In this document: in pieces, positions 7,942-14,898 of the stretch
Position numbering within the stretch: the stretch's first letter is position 1
Layout: every line of letters starts with the position of its first letter
Assembly (NCBI GenBank): GCA_944386595.1
Contig: CALXBQ010000011.1
Span: forward strand, 1-64,000
Origin: an uncultured Clostridia bacterium
GTDB lineage: Bacteria > Bacillota > Clostridia > Peptostreptococcales > Anaerovoracaceae
Length of the DNA: 64,000 bases
Direction of reading: 5' to 3'
Position numbers and translations under genes: made by a program
The notes under the pieces: generated by a model
Seen by the model: the letters and a program-made list of their open reading frames with translations, nothing else
Databases searched by the model: none
What the model was told of the DNA's origin: nothing

Positions 7942-8883
7942 ATGGAAATACCTGTTTATCTGTTTACCGGATTTCTGGAGAGCGGAAAGACGACTTTCAT
8001 ACAGGACATAATGGAAGATCCGGAGTTTAACGCCGGAGAGCGCACGCTGCTCCTTTTGTGCGAGGAGGGCGAGGAGGAATACCACCGCTCGAAATTCTTC
8101 GGAACCCAGGTTTACATAGAGACGGTGGAGGACGAGGAAGACCTTACGCCGGAGTTCCTGGAGGGACTGCGTGAAAAGCACAAGGCGGAGAGAGTAGTGG
8201 TGGAGTATAACGGTATGTGGATGCTGGACTCATTTTATCAGAACATGCCGCCGGAATGGCTGGCGTATCAGGAAATGTTTTTCGCAGATGCCTCCACGTT
8301 CCTGACATATAACCAGAACATGCGTCAGCTGGTGTACGATAAATTAAAGAGTGCGGAGATCGTCGTATTCAACAGGTGCACCCACGGCTTTGATAAGATG
8401 CCTTACCACAAGATAGTCCGCGGCGCCAACAGAAAGAGCCAGATTCTTTACGAGTACGGCCCCGACGACGTGGAGCCTGACAATATCCCCGACCCGCTGC
8501 CTTACGATATAAACGCGGACAGCTTCACCGTAAACGACGTGGATTACGCCGAGTGGTACAGGGATATAAATGAAGAGGGAAAGAAGTACGACGGTAAAGT
8601 CATAACCATCAAAGGCCGCAGCGTCCTGGGTGGAGGACTCCCCGACGACAAATTCGTCTTCGGCCGTCACGTTATGACATGCTGCGTGGAGGACATACAG
8701 TTTGCCGGTCTCGTATGCGTCTGGAAGGACGCGGCCCAAAAGCTGACCCACGGCGGCTGGGTTACGATTACGGCTCAAGTTAAGTGGCAGTACGACGAGA
8801 TGTACGGCGAAGCGGGGCCGGTACTTTACTGCAGCAGTGTAGAAGAAGCCGAGGAAGCTGATCCGGAGGTGGCGCAGTTCTAA
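7942..8883 (+). CDS. CobW/P47K-type GTPase with DUF1980-like C-terminus
   Basis: A 313-residue protein. The N-terminal G3E GTPase domain has the P-loop GFLESGKTT (residues 10-18). The C-terminal third (about 205-300, KVITIKGRSVLGGG ... FVFGRHVMTCC) resembles the DUF1980/TIGR03943 domain, usually found as a separate partner of CobW-like metallochaperones. The CxCC metal motif of classic COG0523 proteins is absent, with only LLCEEGEEEY at that place. A role in metal handling is inferred from the family. I start at ATG 7942, preceded by GAGGAGG and lying downstream of the TATAAT at 7899. The stop overlaps the next ATG (TAATG), so it is translationally coupled to the thioesterase. Confidence 0.8.
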   Translation: MEIPVYLFTGFLESGKTTFIQDIMEDPEFNAGERTLLLLCEEGEEEYHRSKFFGTQVYIETVEDEEDLTPEFLEGLREKHKAERVVVEYNGMWMLDSFYQNMPPEWLAYQEMFFADASTFLTYNQNMRQLVYDKLKSAEIVVFNRCTHGFDKMPYHKIVRGANRKSQILYEYGPDDVEPDNIPDPLPYDINADSFTVNDVDYAEWYRDINEEGKKYDGKVITIKGRSVLGGGLPDDKFVFGRHVMTCCVEDIQFAGLVCVWKDAAQKLTHGGWVTITAQVKWQYDEMYGEAGPVLYCSSVEEAEEADPEVAQF

Positions 8884-9608
8884 TGTTTTATTCGGAAAAA
8901 TATACGGTAACGTCTCACAATGTGGACGTAAACGACAATCTCAGACCTACCATGATGGCTCAGTTCATGCAGGAAACGGCCAACCACCACATGCGTGACA
9001 GAAAGCCTTCCTACTATGACCTCTTTGCGGTGGGAAAGTCCTTCATAGTCACAAGAATGGCCATAGAGATATACGAGCAGATTCACCAGTATGACAATAT
9101 AGAAGTAAAGACGTGGCGCTGCCCTGAAAAGGCCGCTACATTCATAAGATGCTTCCTCGTTGAAAGAGACGGCAAAGTGTGCGCCCGGGCATATACCGAA
9201 TGGGCCGTCGCCAACCGCAATACCGGTAAACTCTGCCGCGCGGGAGAGGTTGACATCTCCAACTACGAAACAGGGGAACCTCTTGAAATGTCAATACCAG
9301 TCCGCTTCCGCTTCCCTAAGGACACGACCTGGGAGCGCGTGGGAACAAAGCGCGTAATGTACAGCGACGTGGACATGAACATGCACATGAACAACACCAG
9401 ATACCTTGACATGCTCTGGAACTACATACCGGAGATAACGGGCAGAAAGGTGACGTCCATGAGCATCCGCTACATGGCCGAGGCACCTATAAACGAGGAC
9501 ATCGAAATCTACATGGCGCCGGGCGATGCAGCCGGCCGGTGGTACTTCAAAACCGAAGTGGACGGCAGAACCAACATCGAAGCCATATTTACCACGGAAG
9601 AGAAATAA
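8883..9608 (+). CDS. Acyl-ACP thioesterase
   Basis: A 241-residue double-hotdog thioesterase of the FatA-like acyl-ACP family, which releases free fatty acids from acyl carrier protein. The N-terminal hotdog opens with the conserved region NLRPTMMAQFMQETANHH (about residues 18-35). The second hotdog has SDVDMNMHMNNTRYLDML (about 163-180), carrying the conserved Asn and His that form the active site. It has no signal peptide. Its ATG overlaps the stop of the CobW-like gene by one base. Why a metallochaperone-like GTPase and this thioesterase share an operon is unclear. A terminator-like hairpin follows. Confidence 0.85.
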   Translation: MFYSEKYTVTSHNVDVNDNLRPTMMAQFMQETANHHMRDRKPSYYDLFAVGKSFIVTRMAIEIYEQIHQYDNIEVKTWRCPEKAATFIRCFLVERDGKVCARAYTEWAVANRNTGKLCRAGEVDISNYETGEPLEMSIPVRFRFPKDTTWERVGTKRVMYSDVDMNMHMNNTRYLDMLWNYIPEITGRKVTSMSIRYMAEAPINEDIEIYMAPGDAAGRWYFKTEVDGRTNIEAIFTTEEK

Positions 9609-9649
9609 CAGAAACTGCATGAATTCTGATTGAAAGTAAAGTGATAAAG

Positions 9650-9683
9650 ACAGCCGGACGGAATTAACCGCGTGGCTGTTTTT
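9650..9683 (+). terminator. Probable terminator after the thioesterase gene
   Basis: ACAGCC (9650-9655) pairs with GGCTGT (9674-9679) across an 18-nt loop and runs into five T. The stem is short, so strength is moderate. Confidence 0.6.
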
Positions 9684-9832
9684 AAATGCAGCAGTCTGCC
9701 GCGATTCATCTGTTCACCTGCCTGGTGTGGTTTAGAAAAAGAAATTCATTGGGCAGCGGTAGAAAACCACATTTACATGAACCGTGCAGGACGCGCAGAC
9801 TTTGCGGGAGCGGAGCCATTTGGTCGAATCCG

Positions 9833-9879
9833 GTATCAGAGGGTAAAAAACCAAAAATCTTTGGTTTTTTAACTGATAC
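9833..9879 (+). repeat. Long two-part hairpin with TTGGTTTTTT arm
   Basis: GTATCAG (9833-9839) pairs with CTGATAC (9873-9879). Inside, AAAAAACCAA (9845-9854) pairs with TTGGTTTTTT (9861-9870) around a 6-nt loop. The inner helix with its T run could act as a terminator. Confidence 0.7.
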
Positions 9880-10015
9880 AAGGGATAAAAACCAAAATGG
9901 AAAAGGAGAATCGGCGCAGTTTAGTCGTAATTATCGCCAATACAGTAAGTATACACCAATAAATGTAAATATCAGGAAATTAAGGTTGGTTTTTAAAGCC
10001 CGTGAGAGCGATTTG

Positions 10016-10031
10016 ACCAAAGAAATTTGGT
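10016..10031. repeat. AAACCAA-family hairpin, second copy
   Basis: ACCAAA (10016-10021) pairs with TTTGGT (10026-10031) around GAAA, followed by further T. It shares the CCAAA/TTTGG arms with the hairpins at 9845 and 10055. Confidence 0.6.
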
Positions 10032-10054
10032 TTTTCCAGCTGTAAATGAGAATT

Positions 10055-10075
10055 AAACCAAACACGATTTGGTTT
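10055..10075. repeat. AAACCAA-family hairpin, third copy
   Basis: AAACCAAA (10055-10062) pairs with TTTGGTTT (10068-10075) around CACGA, a perfect 8-bp stem. Confidence 0.65.
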
Positions 10076-10160
10076 TCAGCCCGCAACTCACACATTTGGC
10101 CAAACAGAATTACTCAGCCCTCGCTACCCCGCGCCATAAAAAATAATTTTCCAATTGTGA

Positions 10161-10189
10161 TTGACTTATACCGTACAAGGGTATACTAT
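10161..10189 (+). promoter_or_regulatory. Copper operon promoter with embedded CsoR operator
   Basis: The -35 TTGACT (10161-10166) and -10 TACTAT (10184-10189) are 17 bp apart. The spacer holds the inverted repeat TATACC (10167-10172) / GGTATA (10180-10185), the form expected of a CsoR operator. A repressor there would block polymerase binding until Cu(I) releases it. Confidence 0.7.
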
Positions 10190-10361
10190 AAATGCGTAGG
10201 TAAATGTAAATCTATAATAAAAATCTATAGGCAAAATCATAGTCAATTTCACAGGTAAATCTGCAGGAAAACGCAGGCAGCTAACCGCAGGCGTGTATAG
10301 CGGATAGGCTGAGAATCGCGACGGATTTGATTTTGATGTAAGACGGAAAAGGAGAAGAAAG

Positions 10362-10670
10362 ATGGCAGAGAATAGAGCCCATGTCTGTTCTGACAGAGTG
10401 AAGCACAGAACGGAAAAGGAATACAAGGATCTTATGAATCGCCTTTCGAGAATCGAGGGGCAGGTTCGGGGAGTTGCGAAGATGGTGGAGGAGGACAGAT
10501 ACTGCATCGACATCCTCATTCAGGTGGGAGCCATCAATTCGGCCCTCAACGCCTTCAGCAAGGAACTTCTCACCGAGCACATCAAGACCTGCGTAGTGGA
10601 TGACATCAAAGAGGGAGACGGCTCCAAGGTTGACGAGCTTTGCGATACCATAAAGCGGCTGATGAAGTAG
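10362..10670 (+). CDS. csoR: CsoR-type copper-sensing repressor
   Basis: A 102-residue all-helical DUF156 protein. CsoR represses copper efflux genes and lets go of DNA on binding Cu(I). The DNA/tetramer helix with NRLSRIEGQVRGVAKMV (residues 27-43) is the family hallmark. The Cu(I) ligands are visible as Cys in RYCIDIL (about residue 49) and His and Cys in EHIKTC (about 73-77), giving the Cys-His-Cys set of copper sensors. The ribosome site is AAAGGAG. It is the first gene of the operon, 100 bp upstream of copA, under the promoter/operator at 10161-10189, so autoregulation is expected. Confidence 0.9.
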   Translation: MAENRAHVCSDRVKHRTEKEYKDLMNRLSRIEGQVRGVAKMVEEDRYCIDILIQVGAINSALNAFSKELLTEHIKTCVVDDIKEGDGSKVDELCDTIKRLMK

Positions 10671-10691
10671 CGGCAGGGCCATCGGCAAAGC

Positions 10692-10712
10692 CGGCTTCGG
10701 TTCACGAAGCCG
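10692..10712 (+). other. Hairpin between csoR and copA
   Basis: CGGCTTCG (10692-10699) pairs with CGAAGCCG (10705-10712) around a 5-nt loop. There is no T run, so it is more likely an mRNA stability or processing element than a terminator. Confidence 0.55.
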
Positions 10713-10772
10713 CCGACCGGCCCGAGCGCCTTATTCAGCGGCGGGATGCGGCTTCCGGAAAAGGGGAAAGTT

Positions 10773-13463
10773 TTGAAGAAGGAAAAGTTTAAGGTTACGG
10801 GCATGAGCTGCTCTGCCTGCTCTTCAAGGGTTGAGAAGGTTGTAGGAAAGCTCGACGGGGTCAAAAGCGTCAGCGTGAACCTTCTCACAGGCACCATGCA
10901 GGTCGAGTTTGACGAGGCCGTAACAGACGAAGAAAAGATAATAGAGGCGGTGGACGGCGCAGGATACGGAGCTTATCCCGACGAAGCACGCGGCGGACGC
11001 GCAGGGCAGCCAGTAGGCGGCTATGCAGGGCCGGCAGGAGGATCCTGCCGGGACGGGGCGTGCGGCGTTTCGGTAAGCCTGGCAGGCGGCGCGGCAGCGG
11101 GAAACAATCCGGGCGGAGCAGGCGCGACAGCTAACGGTGCAGCGGCCCGAGGCGCGGCAGCGGGAAACAATCCGGGCGGAGCAGGAGGCTCGGCGTCAAA
11201 AGGCGCTCTCGACGAGACGGCGCAGATGAAGAAAAGACTAATCTGGTCGGTGGTGTTGCTCATTCCGCTGATGACGGTGTCCATGGGGCCTATGCTCCTG
11301 GGAAACCACCACAACACGGAAAATCCGCTGACAATGATTATGATTCAGGTGCTGTTTCTGATTCCTATCGTGTTCCTGAACAGGAAGTTTTTCGTGAAGG
11401 GACTTCCTGCCCTTGTAAGAGGCGGCGCCAACATGGACAGCCTCATTGCGGTGGGCTCGGGGGCAGCCATAGTTTACGGCGTTTTCGCTCTGTTCAGAAT
11501 AGCTCACGGTTACGAAACCGGCGACATGGCGTTGGTTCACAAATACAGCGCCGACATATATTTTGAATCTGCGGCCATGATTCTCACTTTGATCACGGTG
11601 GGAAAATATATGGAAGCCCGCTCCAAGGGCAAAACCAGCCAGGCCATAGAGAAGCTGATGAACCTGGCGCCAAAGACGGCAACCGTGGAAAGAGACGGTC
11701 AGGAAATCGAAATTGAGACGTGGCAGCTTGTGCCGGGAGACATTCTCGTGATACGCCCCGGCGAAAGTATCGCGGCGGACGGAGAAATCGTCTCGGGAAC
11801 CACGGCGGTGGACGAATCGGCTATAACAGGCGAGAGCATACCCGTAGAAAAAGGCGAGGGCGACAAAGTCATATCCGCCACCATCAACAAAACCGGTTTC
11901 ATAAAGGTAAGGTGCGACCGCGTGGGCGAAGATACAACCATAAGTCAGATAGTGCGCCTCGTGGAGGAAGCGAGCGCTTCCAAGGCTCCGATCGCCCGCC
12001 TTGCCGACAAGATAGCCGGGGTTTTCGTTCCGGCGGTCATGGGAATAGCTCTCGTTACGACCATAGTCTGGCTCTTTGCAGGCTACGGCTTTGAACACGC
12101 TCTTTCCATGGGAATATCGGTGCTGGTGATTTCCTGTCCGTGCGCCCTTGGTCTTGCGACCCCGGTTGCCATAATGGTGGGAACGGGCAAAGGCGCCGAG
12201 AACGGCATTCTCATAAAGTCGGGGGAAGCCTTTGAGACGGCGTGTCACGTCGATACCGTCGTAATGGACAAAACCGGCACCATTACTGAGGGCAAGCCGG
12301 TGGTTACGGATATAATCCCTGCCGGCGGCGTATCCGAAGAAGAGCTTTTGTCAAAAGCCGCATCTATAGAGGCGGGAAGCGAGCACCCTTTGGCGGAGGC
12401 GGTTATGGCCGAGGCTGAAAAGCGAGGCGTCATCTATGAGGCCGCCGGGAACTTCAGGGCTCTGTTCGGAAAAGGTGCAAAGGCTGAAATCGGAGGAGTT
12501 TCATATTTTGCGGGAAATGAAAGCCTCATGAGCGATGAAGGAATAGACACGTCCGGCATGGCGGAAACCCTCAGGAGGCTGGGAGACGAAGGAAAGACTC
12601 CGCTGATATTCGGGGCGGAAGGAAAGATACTTGGAATAATCGCCGCAGCCGATGTGGAAAAACCGACGAGCCGCGAAGCCATAGGCGAGTTCAAAAAAAT
12701 GGGCATCGACGTGGTAATGCTGACGGGCGACAATCCGCGAACCGCCGAGGCCATAAGAAAGCGCATGGATATTCCTGAGGTAATCGCGGGAGTTCTGCCG
12801 GCTGACAAAGAAAAGCACGTTGCAAGGCTTCAGGCGGAGGGAAGAAAGGTTGCCATGATAGGAGACGGCATCAACGACGCTCCGGCATTGACGAGAGCCG
12901 ACGTGGGAATTGCCATAGGCGCGGGAACCGACGTGGCCATTGAAAGCGCCGACGCCGTGCTCATGCGAAGCGACCTTCTGGATGCGGTGACGGCAGTTAA
13001 GCTGTCAAAGGCCGTAATCAGAAACATAAAGGAAAATCTGTTCTGGGCCTTTTTCTACAACGTCATAGGAATTCCGGTGGCGGCGGGGGTTCTGTTCATC
13101 CCGCTTGGCATAAAGCTTTCACCGATGATTGGAGCGGCGGCCATGAGTCTTTCAAGCGTATGCGTTGTCACCAACGCCTTAAGACTCAGGTTTTTTAAGA
13201 CCGACAGAGCGCGGGCTGAACACTTTGAGACAGAGGAAAATAAAAAGGAGGAAAAGAAGATGAAGTACGAGTTTAAAGTAGAGGGAATGATGTGCATGCA
13301 CTGCCAGAAGCACGTAAACGACGCTCTTGCCGCCATGGACGGCGTCACAAAAGTCGACGTGGATCTGGAGGGCAAAAAAGCCGCAGTGGAGGCTGACAGA
13401 GAGATTCCCATGGACGAATTCAAAAAGGTTATCTCCGAAGCGGGATATGAGGTAGTAGAGTAA
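10773..13463 (+). CDS. copA: Copper-exporting P1B ATPase with C-terminal CopZ-like domain
   Basis: An 896-residue Cu(I) pump. Domains in order: N-terminal HMA domain with GMSCSAC (Cys 13 and 16); an unusually long Gly/Ala-rich linker (about 75-145) built partly by a 35-bp duplication; P1B core with the membrane CPC motif (about 455), phosphorylation site DKTGT (about 499) and GDGINDAPA hinge; then a second HMA domain with CMHC (about 840) at the C-terminus. Start: ATG 10746 has no ribosome site. TTG 10773 has AAGGGG upstream and gives MKKEKFKVTGMSC, the usual N-terminus, so I prefer it. The C-terminal HMA domain has its own internal ribosome site and start (13260). Cotranscribed with csoR. 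Confidence 0.93.
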   Translation: MKKEKFKVTGMSCSACSSRVEKVVGKLDGVKSVSVNLLTGTMQVEFDEAVTDEEKIIEAVDGAGYGAYPDEARGGRAGQPVGGYAGPAGGSCRDGACGVSVSLAGGAAAGNNPGGAGATANGAAARGAAAGNNPGGAGGSASKGALDETAQMKKRLIWSVVLLIPLMTVSMGPMLLGNHHNTENPLTMIMIQVLFLIPIVFLNRKFFVKGLPALVRGGANMDSLIAVGSGAAIVYGVFALFRIAHGYETGDMALVHKYSADIYFESAAMILTLITVGKYMEARSKGKTSQAIEKLMNLAPKTATVERDGQEIEIETWQLVPGDILVIRPGESIAADGEIVSGTTAVDESAITGESIPVEKGEGDKVISATINKTGFIKVRCDRVGEDTTISQIVRLVEEASASKAPIARLADKIAGVFVPAVMGIALVTTIVWLFAGYGFEHALSMGISVLVISCPCALGLATPVAIMVGTGKGAENGILIKSGEAFETACHVDTVVMDKTGTITEGKPVVTDIIPAGGVSEEELLSKAASIEAGSEHPLAEAVMAEAEKRGVIYEAAGNFRALFGKGAKAEIGGVSYFAGNESLMSDEGIDTSGMAETLRRLGDEGKTPLIFGAEGKILGIIAAADVEKPTSREAIGEFKKMGIDVVMLTGDNPRTAEAIRKRMDIPEVIAGVLPADKEKHVARLQAEGRKVAMIGDGINDAPALTRADVGIAIGAGTDVAIESADAVLMRSDLLDAVTAVKLSKAVIRNIKENLFWAFFYNVIGIPVAAGVLFIPLGIKLSPMIGAAAMSLSSVCVVTNALRLRFFKTDRARAEHFETEENKKEEKKMKYEFKVEGMMCMHCQKHVNDALAAMDGVTKVDVDLEGKKAAVEADREIPMDEFKKVISEAGYEVVE
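11088..11185 (+). repeat. 35-bp perfect direct repeat within the CopA linker
   Basis: The 35 bases at 11088-11122 recur exactly at 11151-11185, offset 63 bp (in frame). They encode the repeated peptide GAAAGNNPGGAG in the linker. This points to recent tandem expansion of a disordered linker. Confidence 0.9.
13260..13463 (+). CDS. copZ: CopZ-like copper chaperone from an internal start in copA
   Basis: An in-frame ATG at 13260 is preceded by AAAAAGGAGG with about 8 nt spacing. That is a better ribosome site than the start of copA itself. Initiation here would give a 67-residue HMA protein, MKYEFKVEGMMCMHC..., with the length and metal motif (CMHC) of a stand-alone CopZ chaperone. The stretch just before it (ETEENKKEEKK) is charged and linker-like, as if an intergenic spacer had become coding when an upstream stop was lost. 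Both fused and free forms may be made. The logic resembles E. coli copA, where a chaperone is made from the same gene by programmed frameshifting. Confidence 0.6.
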   Translation: MKYEFKVEGMMCMHCQKHVNDALAAMDGVTKVDVDLEGKKAAVEADREIPMDEFKKVISEAGYEVVE

Positions 13464-13470
13464 ATTACAG

Positions 13471-13499
13471 ATGACTTTGACGGGCCGGTGTGATACAAT
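13471..13499 (+). promoter_or_regulatory. Promoter of the AI-2E family transporter gene
   Basis: ATGACT (13471-13476), a 17-bp spacer and TACAAT (13494-13499), with TGA directly before the -10 (extended). Confidence 0.6.
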
Positions 13500-13558
13500 G
13501 CACTTAAGCGTGCGGTACATACCGGCTCTTTGTTATTCGAAAGGGAGAAAGATTCAAC

Positions 13559-14746
13559 TTGGACAGAAAGACAGTAAAAACACTAATTGGAATTATATTT
13601 GCGGGAATACTTTTTTACATCGTCCTGCAGAATTTTGACCAGGTGCTGAAAGTGGTGGGCGCTCTCGTGAGCGTGATCATGCCGTTTATTTTGGGTGCGT
13701 GTATCGCTTTTATCATCAACGTTCCCATGCGCGGGGTGGAAAGCCTTCTGTTCGGAAAAACAGCCCGCTTCAAAAAGAGCAGGCGGCCGATTTCATTCGT
13801 CATAACTCTTGCTCTGGTAGTCGGGGTTCTGGCTGTTGCCATGAACATAATCATACCTCAGCTGGGGGCGACCCTTTACACCATAGGAAAAGAGATTCCG
13901 GACGCCATGAACAGCCTTCAGACGTGGATAAACGACAGGATGAGCGTATGGCAGAGCCTTGCGGATCTTGCCGGTCAGTTCTCCGTAAACTGGACTGAAA
14001 TCGGAATGAAGCTTTCCGGCTTTCTGCAGACGGCGGCGGCAGGTATTCTTGACAGCGGTATCGGCGCCGTGACGAACATCATCGGCATGGTGGTGAACTT
14101 CTTCATCGGCCTCATCTTCTCCATATACATTCTCATGTCGAAGGAGAAGCTGGCGACGGAGGCGAAGCAGACGGTGCTGGCGGTTTTCCCGGAAAGGGCT
14201 GCGGACAGGATTTTATACATTGCGGCTCTGGCGCAGAGGACCTTCTCAAGGTTTATTTCAGGTCAGTGCCTGGAGGCCTGCATACTGGGAACCCTGTTCT
14301 TCATAGCCATGACCGTTGCTGGAATGCCGTATGCTCTTCTCATAGCGGTTACGATTGCCTTTACAGCGCTGATTCCGCTGGTGGGAGCTTTCATCGGATG
14401 CGTCGTCGGGGCACTTCTCATTCTCATGGAGAGTCCGCTGCAGGCCGTGATATTTATAATAATGTTCCTGGTGATTCAGCAGATAGAGGGAAATCTCATA
14501 TACCCTCACGTCGTGGGAAATTCCGTCGGACTTCCGCCGATATGGATGCTTATCGCCATCACAATAGGCGGCAACGCGATGGGTATTTTCGGAATGATTC
14601 TGTTCATTCCGCTCTGCTCGGTTCTCTATTCGGTTGCCCGGGTTATGATTTACGATACCCTGAGCATTAAGGGAATTCCGCCTGAGCGTTGGAAGAACCC
14701 TATCACTCTTACGGAGGACGTGCTTAAACGAAAGAAAAAGAAATGA
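13559..14746 (+). CDS. AI-2E family transporter
   Basis: A 395-residue polytopic membrane protein of the AI-2E exporter / PerM / YtvI superfamily (formerly DUF20). Hydrophobic segments lie near residues 8-55, 73-97, 175-195 and, clustered, 230-365, giving about eight helices. A periplasm-facing loop with amphipathic helices (about 100-170) lies between, as usual in the family. The conserved C-terminal region with QQIEGNLIYPHVVGNSVGLP (about 309-328) is diagnostic. The substrate cannot be told; autoinducer-2, peptides and ions have been proposed for different members. The start is TTG 13559, with AAGGGAG upstream. A single-gene unit with its own promoter and terminator. Confidence 0.85.
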   Translation: MDRKTVKTLIGIIFAGILFYIVLQNFDQVLKVVGALVSVIMPFILGACIAFIINVPMRGVESLLFGKTARFKKSRRPISFVITLALVVGVLAVAMNIIIPQLGATLYTIGKEIPDAMNSLQTWINDRMSVWQSLADLAGQFSVNWTEIGMKLSGFLQTAAAGILDSGIGAVTNIIGMVVNFFIGLIFSIYILMSKEKLATEAKQTVLAVFPERAADRILYIAALAQRTFSRFISGQCLEACILGTLFFIAMTVAGMPYALLIAVTIAFTALIPLVGAFIGCVVGALLILMESPLQAVIFIIMFLVIQQIEGNLIYPHVVGNSVGLPPIWMLIAITIGGNAMGIFGMILFIPLCSVLYSVARVMIYDTLSIKGIPPERWKNPITLTEDVLKRKKKK

Positions 14747-14764
14747 TTCTGCGCGAAATAAGCG

Positions 14765-14789
14765 GCCCGGACCTGTTGTCCGGGCTTTT
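14765..14789 (+). terminator. Intrinsic terminator after the AI-2E transporter gene
   Basis: GCCCGGAC (14765-14772) pairs perfectly with GTCCGGGC (14778-14785) around CTGTT, followed by four T. Confidence 0.88.
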
Positions 14790-14898
14790 CTGTTCGGAAA
14801 AATCCGCAGTTTTCTTTTTCGGCAAAATCCGTAGTTTTTTCTTCAAAAACCAAAATTTTCCGGGAGCCGGGCATATGTGTTAGAACACCGCGCCCCGC

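Larger units (their letters stand above)
9684..10361. other. Gene-free, hairpin-rich stretch before the copper operon
   Basis: I see no supportable gene here. Apparent ORFs of 66-119 codons lack ribosome sites and family features. The sequence is AT-richer than its surroundings. It holds three AAACCAA/TTGGTTT hairpins (9833-9879, 10016-10031, 10055-10075) and lone half-sites (near 9888, 9984 and 10096). The csoR promoter/operator (10161-10189) follows, and then a leader of about 170 nt. Confidence 0.6.

Noticed and set aside
9686..10045. Apparent 119-codon ORF after the thioesterase gene
   Set aside because: No ribosome site. It runs through a probable terminator and several hairpins, with a basic, low-similarity composition and no recognisable domain.
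11088..11185. Repeats in copA as a CRISPR-like array
   Set aside because: Only two copies, in frame within a coding linker, with no unique spacers of constant size and no cas genes.
11238..12248. 336-codon minus-strand ORF inside copA
   Set aside because: It mirrors the P-type ATPase, is rich in His/Arg as antisense of Ala/Gly/Val-rich coding sequence, and no start signal is present.
14800..14860. Near-duplicate AAAATCCGYAGTTTT segments after the AI-2E transporter terminator
   Set aside because: Two short, AT-rich, imperfect copies with no adjacent gene start on that side. Likely chance or minor slippage.
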